The translations under genes were made by a program, and so were the position numbers. Shown here piece after piece: positions 43,488 to 50,333 of a stretch of 64,000 bases of DNA; position 1 is the first letter of the stretch; each line of letters begins with the position of its first letter. Below the pieces are notes generated by a model. The model was given only the letters and a program-made list of their open reading frames with translations, did no database searches and had not been told where the DNA came from. Source of the stretch: Acetobacter malorum (GTDB taxonomy: Bacteria; Pseudomonadota; Alphaproteobacteria; Acetobacterales; Acetobacteraceae); the NCBI RefSeq assembly GCF_001580615.1, contig NZ_LHZC01000057.1, positions 248,001 through 312,000 on the forward strand, given 5' to 3'.

Positions 43488-45695
43488 GTGCATGTGTCTT
43501 CATTCTCTGATCGCCTTTCGCAGCAAATGCATGCGTGGGCGACCAGACTCTCACTGGGCCGAACCGGTCTTTCAGAAAATGCCCCCCTCGCCTGGCTGAT
43601 TGCGCCCTCCCCGGCCAATCTGGGGTTTGCCCTGCGCACAACCTTTGCTGCCCTGCTGGCCTTGAGCCTTGCGCTGTGGATGGAGCTGGACAGCCCGCAA
43701 TGGGCCGCCATGACCACATGGATTGTGGCGCAGAACTCACGCGGACAAAGTATTTCCAAAGCCAAATGGCGACTGATTGGCACCTGTATTGGCGCGATAT
43801 CTGGCATTGCCTTTCTGGCCGCCTTTCCGCAGGAACCCTGGCTGCTGTTTCCCCTGCTGGCGCTGGGAGCCGGGGCCTGCTGTGCGGAGGCGACGTTTCT
43901 GCGCAACTTCCGGTCCTACGCGCTGGTTCTGGTGGCCTTTACCTGCACCATCATTGTGCTGAGTGCGGCCAACCAGCCGGACAATGTGTTTATGATTGCC
44001 GTGTCCCGCACCACCTACATCACGCTGGGCATTGTGTGTGAAAGCACGCTGGCTGGCCTGTTCGCCCCCCGCCTGAATACTGTTGCGCATGAAGAAATTC
44101 GCAGCCGTTTGCAAGACGCTCTCAGCGGAGCCTGCCTGAGCATGACCGGCCTGCTTCTGGGGGAAAAAGATGGGCTGTTCCGTTCCCGCGCGCTGATGGG
44201 CAGCATCCCTTCTCTGGCAGATCAGGTGGAGTTCAGCGAGATTGAGTTAGGCCCGCATGCGCATGTGGGCGACCACGCCCGCGCTGTGCTGGCCAGTATC
44301 TCGACCTTTCTGGCACGCGGGCTGAGCATGCATATCCATATGGAAGCCGCTGCCCCGCTGCCCGAGACATTTAAAAAATCGCTCTCGGACTTTGCTCAAA
44401 TCCTGAAAACCATCCCCGATCACCTGAAAAATTCTGATCCGGTCGAAGCAGCGCGCCAGATCCGTGCGGACCTGTATCACGCCCGCACAAACTGCCTGCA
44501 AACCGCCACGGACACACTGATCCTTTTTGAACAGGCGAGAACACATCCCAACAGTTCCGAAGAGCTGATGCGTGACCTGCTGGAAAGCCGCATTCTGGCA
44601 ACGGCTCTGGCAAAGCTCATTCTGGAACTGGATGAAGCCCTTGAGCATTTTATTGCAACACAGGACCCCAGCCCCAAAGACCACTTCCGCTTTGCGCAGC
44701 ATATTGAAAAAGATCCTGTTCTGGCCCTCAATAATGGCTTGCGGGCGGCCGCTGCCATTTGCATTGGCGGTCTGATATGGGAAGTCACCGCCTGGCCGGA
44801 TGGCTCCACACTGGCCATGTTTGTGGCAGTCACCAGCACACGTTTTTCCTCTTTTGAAAATCCCGTTCTGGCCTCAAGTGGTTTTCTGAGGGGCGCTGTC
44901 TGGGCTGCGGTCGTCTCATGGTTTTTAGTGTTTCTGGTCCTGCCAGATCAGGCCAGTAATGAGACCCTGCTGGCCTCCTTGTTTTTCCCCATGCTGGTGG
45001 GCGGGCTGGCCCTCCGCGCGCCGAATTCCATTGGTACCGCCGCAGCCTATAACAACTTCATGCCGTTTATGATTGGCCCGGCCAACCATAGCCGCATGAA
45101 CGAAATCATCTGGTTTAATACCACGCCCGCTGTTGTTCTGGGGATTGCTCTGGGGGTATGGGCCTTCCGCCTTGTGCTGCCCTTTGATGCAGCTGCCGAA
45201 CGCTGGCGCTTACGCCGCAAGCTGGTGCGGGATTTACGCAGGCTGGCCGCGCAGAAAAGCACCTTTACCCCGGCGGAATGGATGGCCCGCTCCTGCGGAC
45301 GCATCGCGCAGATTATCCATCATGCCGGCGTTAAACCTGACGCTCTGACAGAAGCCTATCTGGCCGGAGCAATGGGAATCATGACAGTCGGCCTGCTGGT
45401 GCTACGCATTCAGCATGTGCTGGAGCACCATGCCCTATCGCCGGAACAGACGCAGCTTTTGCAATCTGTGATGCACAGCATCGCCACGCTGCATGGTCAC
45501 ACCACACAGCCTGCGGAGACTGCGGCCAACGCACTGGCGCAGCTGCGGCCCGCCGCGTTGCGGGAGCCAAACCTGTCTTTACAGATGGACCTGACCCGCG
45601 CTGTCGGCAGTCTGGAAGTGATGAAGCGGGAACTGGCGGACAATGTCACCTTTCTGGACACAACCCGCCGTTTCCATCTGCCTGTAGCGGCCTGA
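43488..45695 (+). CDS. FUSC family transporter (second of tandem pair)
   Basis: Paralogue of the preceding gene, 735 residues, with the same two-bundle layout. The shared blocks include LALWMELDSPQWAAMT, SISKAKWRLIGTCIG and RNFRSYALVLVAFTC. The start is GTG at 43488 with GGAGGA at 43471-43476. The central cytoplasmic region is less conserved than the membrane parts, so substrate or partner choice may differ. The 98-bp gap suggests co-transcription. It is convergent with the KirBac gene 21 bp away. Confidence 0.9.
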   Translation: MHVSSFSDRLSQQMHAWATRLSLGRTGLSENAPLAWLIAPSPANLGFALRTTFAALLALSLALWMELDSPQWAAMTTWIVAQNSRGQSISKAKWRLIGTCIGAISGIAFLAAFPQEPWLLFPLLALGAGACCAEATFLRNFRSYALVLVAFTCTIIVLSAANQPDNVFMIAVSRTTYITLGIVCESTLAGLFAPRLNTVAHEEIRSRLQDALSGACLSMTGLLLGEKDGLFRSRALMGSIPSLADQVEFSEIELGPHAHVGDHARAVLASISTFLARGLSMHIHMEAAAPLPETFKKSLSDFAQILKTIPDHLKNSDPVEAARQIRADLYHARTNCLQTATDTLILFEQARTHPNSSEELMRDLLESRILATALAKLILELDEALEHFIATQDPSPKDHFRFAQHIEKDPVLALNNGLRAAAAICIGGLIWEVTAWPDGSTLAMFVAVTSTRFSSFENPVLASSGFLRGAVWAAVVSWFLVFLVLPDQASNETLLASLFFPMLVGGLALRAPNSIGTAAAYNNFMPFMIGPANHSRMNEIIWFNTTPAVVLGIALGVWAFRLVLPFDAAAERWRLRRKLVRDLRRLAAQKSTFTPAEWMARSCGRIAQIIHHAGVKPDALTEAYLAGAMGIMTVGLLVLRIQHVLEHHALSPEQTQLLQSVMHSIATLHGHTTQPAETAANALAQLRPAALREPNLSLQMDLTRAVGSLEVMKRELADNVTFLDTTRRFHLPVAA

Positions 45696-45716
45696 ATGAC
45701 CGCTCTAACGCGGCTC

Positions 45717-46724
45717 TCAGTGTTTTTCGATATCGTGAAAGCGCGTGTAATCCACAGCAATCCGGCCATCCGGGCGGGAGAGAACGATATCCACAAACCG
45801 ATGATTATGGTGCACCCGGTCAAACCGATACGCGGTGCGGGCAAATACGGTCTGACCCAGCGCCTCGTCCGTGCCTGTGACGGTTACGACAATTTCGGCT
45901 TCTTCCTTTTCCAGTTCCGCCATGCTTTTGCCGTGCAGCGGGCTTTCCGGCCCGATGACATGCGCCATGACAAACGCAAACCGCAGCACCGGCACATGTG
46001 ACTGCACCAGCAAAAGCTGGTCAAACTGCCGGACCAGATGCCCGTTTTCACTCATCACCAGTCGGGACAGGGATACTTCCACATCCACGGATAAAATGAC
46101 GCTCAGCCGCAGGTTGGCAATACGGATACACAGTGCTGGAATGCCGTTTTCATTACTGATAACCGCCGTATTGCTGAACATGATGCGCGCGCGGGGGCGG
46201 GCAAAACGGGCAAACACAACGCCTGTTGCCAGCGCGTTGATCATCATGCCCACCAGCACTTCAAACGAGACCACAATGTTGGCATACGGCCCCACCGGCA
46301 CCATGCCGCCATACCCGACGGTCGAGAGCGTTTGCACACTGAAGAAGAACAGGGAAAGCAGCGTATGCTGGCCATCCCCCGTCACCTGTGACGGTGCGAT
46401 CAGATACAGCAGGGCAAAGAACAGATTGATCAGAAAATAGAAAATAACCGATGTATAAACAAAAGCTGTCCAGCTTGCCGTCAATGCGTGGTGATACAGG
46501 TCCGTCCAGACACTATCGGACAAGCCGACACGCACCACATCGCGGTGGGCTTTTTCTTCCACCAGCGCATGCGCCCGAAACCGGCGCATGGCCTCTTTGG
46601 TGGTAAAGTGAGACTTCTTGCCAGTCTTGCCTGTATTTTCAAGCGGCGTATCGTCCAGCCTGTTGTAGCGGGCCGTCAGTCGCGCTTCGCGCTTTTCCTT
46701 AAGCCTTTGAAATACGCTTTTCAT
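45717..46724 (-). CDS. Inwardly rectifying potassium channel (KirBac type)
   Basis: Prokaryotic Kir channel of 335 residues. A slide-helix region (VWTDLYHHALTASW) precedes TM1 (about 84-108). The pore helix and selectivity filter are TLSTVGYGG at residues 132-140, then TM2 (about 149-172) and the immunoglobulin-like cytoplasmic IRK domain containing RIMFSNTAVISNENGIPALCIRIANLR. The start at 46724 follows GGAAGG; in-frame codons further upstream would add up to 30 poorly conserved residues. K+ selectivity follows from the filter. Gating ligand unknown. Confidence 0.95.
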   Translation of the reverse strand: MKSVFQRLKEKREARLTARYNRLDDTPLENTGKTGKKSHFTTKEAMRRFRAHALVEEKAHRDVVRVGLSDSVWTDLYHHALTASWTAFVYTSVIFYFLINLFFALLYLIAPSQVTGDGQHTLLSLFFFSVQTLSTVGYGGMVPVGPYANIVVSFEVLVGMMINALATGVVFARFARPRARIMFSNTAVISNENGIPALCIRIANLRLSVILSVDVEVSLSRLVMSENGHLVRQFDQLLLVQSHVPVLRFAFVMAHVIGPESPLHGKSMAELEKEEAEIVVTVTGTDEALGQTVFARTAYRFDRVHHNHRFVDIVLSRPDGRIAVDYTRFHDIEKH

Positions 46725-46854
46725 GTCCGCCCTTCCGATCTGAAAGGCCGCCATGCCGCGCGACCCTGCGATCAGACGGTGATACACGGCCTCAGAAAGG
46801 CTTGCTTCCACCAATTACGCATAGCAAATCCGCATCACTTTGCAGCGATTTTGC

Positions 46855-47790
46855 TTATTGCTTCTTCGGCTCCGCAAACGGATGCAGGGATACGCCACCC
46901 GCCAGATGCGCCCATTGCGCGGCATCACTCTCAGCTGTCGTCGCCCCGCCCCGCAGCAGGCTCGACCCCTGCGTGACGGTTGCTGCATCCACCGTGTTGG
47001 CTGAATTCGCCTGCATGGAGGCACTCTGGGCCGCCCGCGCCCACAAGCTGGCGGCTTTCTGATGGTCGCCACTGCGGTCCGCCGCCTGCCCTGCCAGAGC
47101 CAGCGCCCGGGACATATCCCGGTAAGAGGCATCATCCCGCCGCAGGGTCGCGGCCTGCTCAGCCAGTTGCTCCGCCTGCACCGGGTTAGATGCCAGAACG
47201 GCACGCGCCTGAATTTCCGCCTTATCCGCCTGCTCCGTGCGGGAAAGCGGTGGCTTCAGCCCGTTGAAATAGGCCAGAGCTTTCTGGAAAGATGGTGTAT
47301 CCTGCCCTGCATCCGCCGCCAGCCCCAGCACAAGGGCGGACCGTGCGGCATAGGCTGTATTGGTGGAGGCCATGCCGCCAGAGGCCAGCGCAATCGCCTG
47401 CGGATATTGCTTCAGGCGGTACCGGGCTGCGGCCTCAATCAGATCAAACTCCGGGCGTGCCGTCTGCCCGCGCACGGTGGCTGCCTGCCGGGTGGTCTGC
47501 ACGGTTTTAACAGCCGCCGCCGGGTCATCCCCCGCCAGTTGCGACACCGCGAGGTCATACCCCGCTTCGGACGCCGCCACGCCGTCATCCCTCAGCAGAG
47601 CGAGATCAGCCGCTTTGCGATATTGGGTAATGGCGACGCTGTAACGGCCAAGCTCAAAGGAATCCTGCCCGGCGGTCATAGCCTGATCCCACGCGGCATC
47701 ATCCCGCGCTGAGGGCGCTTCCACAACCCCTCCGCCGCACCCTGTCAGAAGCAAGGGTACCAGCAGGGCGAGAGAGCCAACGCGCCTCAT
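46855..47790 (-). CDS. TPR-like lipoprotein of the MCE operon
   Basis: Lipoprotein of 311 residues: signal with lipobox LLTGC and lipidated Cys18, then helical repeats of TPR character (SFELGRYSVAITQYRKAADLA, LKQYPQAIALASGG, FQKALAYFNGL, AQSASMQANSA). Its ATG overlaps the MCE gene stop as ATGA (47787-47790). It is the last gene of the five-gene operon and would sit in the periplasm as a possible adaptor or substrate-handling partner. It does not look like the MlaC or PqiC proteins usually found with MCE systems. Confidence 0.82.
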   Translation of the reverse strand: MRRVGSLALLVPLLLTGCGGGVVEAPSARDDAAWDQAMTAGQDSFELGRYSVAITQYRKAADLALLRDDGVAASEAGYDLAVSQLAGDDPAAAVKTVQTTRQAATVRGQTARPEFDLIEAAARYRLKQYPQAIALASGGMASTNTAYAARSALVLGLAADAGQDTPSFQKALAYFNGLKPPLSRTEQADKAEIQARAVLASNPVQAEQLAEQAATLRRDDASYRDMSRALALAGQAADRSGDHQKAASLWARAAQSASMQANSANTVDAATVTQGSSLLRGGATTAESDAAQWAHLAGGVSLHPFAEPKKQ

Positions 47791-48737
47791 GGCCGCACCT
47801 GCCGGGGTGCGAGGCGGTTTTTCTTGGTGGTTTTCTGGCCGCCCAGCAGCCACATGCCGCGCAACTGGTCGGTCAGCTTTTCCAGCCCGTAAAGCGTTGT
47901 TTGCGCCTGCGCCAGTAGCGCGGGCAGATCCGCCGTGCTGGCCTCCACGCTGCCTGCAATAGCGGGCAGATGCGGCGTGGCCCCTTTCAGGTCATGCGAG
48001 GCGGAACGGAGATTGCTCATGGTGCCATCCGTCTTGGTCATAATGCCAGACACCTGGTTTTCAATCGGCTTGAGGCGATCAATCACGGTGTTGAGGGAAA
48101 CTGCCGCAGCCTGCGCCTGTTTGAGCAGTTCATCATTAGTCAGCAGTTGCCCCACGGTGCCCTTGCCTGCGTGCATGTCCGTCATGGTGGCGTCCAGTTC
48201 GGCCATCATGTGCCGTGCGCTGGCAATGGCGGGCATGATCTGGGCCTGAATATCATTCAGTGTGGCTGTAATCTGGTCCGCCGGGTTGGGCGCTGGCGTG
48301 GCGCTCAGAACCGCGTAACTCCAGTCCATGGCGTCCCCATGCCCACGACTGAGTTCCAGATAGGACGACCCGGTGACAATAAACTGCTTGCGGATAATAG
48401 CCGTGCTGTCCCGGCGGATAAACGGCTTGGCCTGCGGGTCCAGATCAACCTGCGCATACAGCTCACCCGAGGGGTTGAGCTTGACCGCGCGGATCGTCCC
48501 CGCATGGGTGCCGAGCAACTGCACATCACTCCCCACCGTCAGGCCACCCACGCCAGAAGCGGGCAGCGTGACATGCAGGCGTGCGGGTGGTGTTAGCCAG
48601 TTTTGCAGCACACCGGCTTCCACCACGGCACCAGCAAACAGCACCACGCTGAGCAGCACGAGGAACCCGACCCATTCATCCGCATAGCGCAGGGAAATGA
48701 GAGGTTTGATTTTCTGTCGTAAGCGGATCTGGAACAT
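47787..48737 (-). CDS. MlaD/MCE-domain protein
   Basis: Periplasmic lipid-binding subunit of 316 residues with one N-terminal membrane helix (about 22-42). A single MCE domain (about 52-130) includes GLTVGSDVQLLGTHAGTIRAVKL and KQFIVTGSSYLELS. The long C-terminal helical part contains GTVGQLLTNDELLKQAQAA, as in many MCE proteins, and could form the hexameric tunnel. It shares one base with the upstream ABC-subunit gene (48737). Lipid transport between membranes is inferred from the family. Confidence 0.92.
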   Translation of the reverse strand: MFQIRLRQKIKPLISLRYADEWVGFLVLLSVVLFAGAVVEAGVLQNWLTPPARLHVTLPASGVGGLTVGSDVQLLGTHAGTIRAVKLNPSGELYAQVDLDPQAKPFIRRDSTAIIRKQFIVTGSSYLELSRGHGDAMDWSYAVLSATPAPNPADQITATLNDIQAQIMPAIASARHMMAELDATMTDMHAGKGTVGQLLTNDELLKQAQAAAVSLNTVIDRLKPIENQVSGIMTKTDGTMSNLRSASHDLKGATPHLPAIAGSVEASTADLPALLAQAQTTLYGLEKLTDQLRGMWLLGGQKTTKKNRLAPRQVRP

Positions 48738-49438
48738 TATGCCGTCCGTATTTCTACAAGCCCGTCATCAGCCAGGCGCCACATACTTGTAATTCCCTGC
48801 CGGTAGCCCTGCCATATGGCATTATTACGTACCAGCCAGATGACACCAGCCCCTCTGTCCCGCGCCTCCGTTATTGCACTGAGGAACGGATTTTGCAGAT
48901 CCACCGGGCTGCCTTCCAGCGGGTCTTCCAGAAGCAGCAACCGGGGCCGCCCCAAAAAGGCCCGCACACAGCCCGCCCGCAGCAGGTCTGCGTCGGAAAG
49001 CATGCTTGGCCGCAGGACAGGCAGGCCGGGCAAGCCAAACAGTTCTCCCAGCCGGGCTGCTTCCGCCACAATCTCATCCAGCGGGCGCGTGGTATGGTGC
49101 AGTTGCTGGAGTGTAATGGCAAAATGCGTATTCAGGAACTCAGGCCAGCTCGGCCTGCGCGTCATGCGCCCGATGCGGCCACGCAGAGCATTCATTTCCC
49201 TGTCATGCAGCGCGGCCCAGTCCAGCCCCATGAACTTCACCCCACCATCCTCCAGCGGCACCAGCCCGCAGCACATGTCTGCAAACATGGTCGCGCGGGA
49301 GGTGGAGCGGGCTTCAACCACCATACAGTCTCCCGGCATCAGCTTCATGCTGAAGGGGACTGGCGGCAGGCCGCTTTCCTCAAAGGAAGGGACTGCCTTG
49401 TTCAGTTCCAGAAGCGGGCCGGTTGTGCGTGTATCCAT
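48737..49438 (-). CDS. MlaF-like ABC subunit lacking catalytic motifs (pseudo-ATPase)
   Basis: Protein of 233 residues in the MlaF position, with an ABC-ATPase outline but degenerate motifs. The Walker A site reads EARSTSRAT (residues 42-50), with no glycines and Arg48 where lysine should be. No Q-loop glutamine is evident near residues 95-110. The signature reads LSDAD (147-151) instead of LSGGQ. Walker B ends LLLLED (167-172) with the Asp-Glu order swapped. The switch histidine region is WLVRNN. The frame is open and intact, so decay by frameshift is unlikely. ATP hydrolysis looks impossible as written; a structural or regulatory role, or a separate ATPase from elsewhere, is inferred. Confidence 0.8.
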   Translation of the reverse strand: MDTRTTGPLLELNKAVPSFEESGLPPVPFSMKLMPGDCMVVEARSTSRATMFADMCCGLVPLEDGGVKFMGLDWAALHDREMNALRGRIGRMTRRPSWPEFLNTHFAITLQQLHHTTRPLDEIVAEAARLGELFGLPGLPVLRPSMLSDADLLRAGCVRAFLGRPRLLLLEDPLEGSPVDLQNPFLSAITEARDRGAGVIWLVRNNAIWQGYRQGITSMWRLADDGLVEIRTA

Positions 49439-49439
49439 C

Positions 49440-50333
49440 TTACAGATCCAGACTGAACAGCACGCTGACAGCCATCACAATCAGCATGCCGCGCGAGAAG
49501 CCACGCGGCAGAAGGGTGCGCAGATTATCCTCATTGGTCGCGGTCAGACCTGTCAGGCAGCCCCCCAGCCCCACCACAAACCCGACGGTGATGAATTTGA
49601 GCGGGATCACCAGATAATCGGCGTGGGACATGGCGGTAATGACGTCATAGAGAAACGTCCAGATCGGATTGGTCACCACGCCGGACAGGCGGCTGATGAT
49701 ATAACCTGTCACCAGTGCCGCGAAGGAGAACAGAATGCCAAGGGTAAAGCCGCCCACGGTAAAGGCCAGCGTCCGCGGCATGACCAGCAACAGGAACGGG
49801 TCCAGCCCCTGCGCCTGCATGGAGCGGATTTCCCCGCCCGTTGTCAGCAGCCCCAGCTCCGTCACGGAGAGCATGCCATTGCGGCCCAGCAGCAGGATAC
49901 CCACCAGAATGGGCGCAATTTCCCGAATGACCACATCAATCAGAATGGTGCCGGTCATTTTGGCCATGCCAGCCAGACCCAGCCAGTAAATGGTCTGCGA
50001 GACTGCTGCCACACCAGTCAGAGTGCCAGCAAACATCGTGGCGACCATGCCACCGCCAATCACGCTGTTGAGGGTTGTGCCGAACTCGTACCGCACAGTC
50101 CGCCGCCAGGAATGAGAGCGAAAACTCTCAAAAATAACGCCCCAGCTTGCTCCCAGCATGATCAGGAAAAAGCGGATCTGCCGCCGCGTCAGGCGGCCTA
50201 TCCAGGCCAGCTTGCCCCGCACCCACTCATGCAGCACAAATTTCTGTTTATGCTGCGGATGGCTGGCAGCATCGGCCTCCAGAATAGGGTCACGCTCATC
50301 GCCCGGATTGCGTGGTTCGCTGCTGCCACTCAT
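49440..50333 (-). CDS. MlaE family lipid ABC transporter permease
   Basis: Permease of 297 residues with a hydrophilic N-terminus of about 55 residues and the MlaE fold: FGTTLNSVIGGGMVATMFAG, IAPILVGILLLGRNGMLSVTELG, the coupling-helix segment GGEIRSMQAQGLDPFLLLVMPR, and GFVVGLGGCLTGLTAT. The surface that normally docks onto MlaF is recognisable, in contrast to the degenerate ABC subunit next door. The start overlaps the stop of the cyclase-like sensor by 4 bp (ATGA, 50330-50333). Confidence 0.92.
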   Translation of the reverse strand: MSGSSEPRNPGDERDPILEADAASHPQHKQKFVLHEWVRGKLAWIGRLTRRQIRFFLIMLGASWGVIFESFRSHSWRRTVRYEFGTTLNSVIGGGMVATMFAGTLTGVAAVSQTIYWLGLAGMAKMTGTILIDVVIREIAPILVGILLLGRNGMLSVTELGLLTTGGEIRSMQAQGLDPFLLLVMPRTLAFTVGGFTLGILFSFAALVTGYIISRLSGVVTNPIWTFLYDVITAMSHADYLVIPLKFITVGFVVGLGGCLTGLTATNEDNLRTLLPRGFSRGMLIVMAVSVLFSLDL

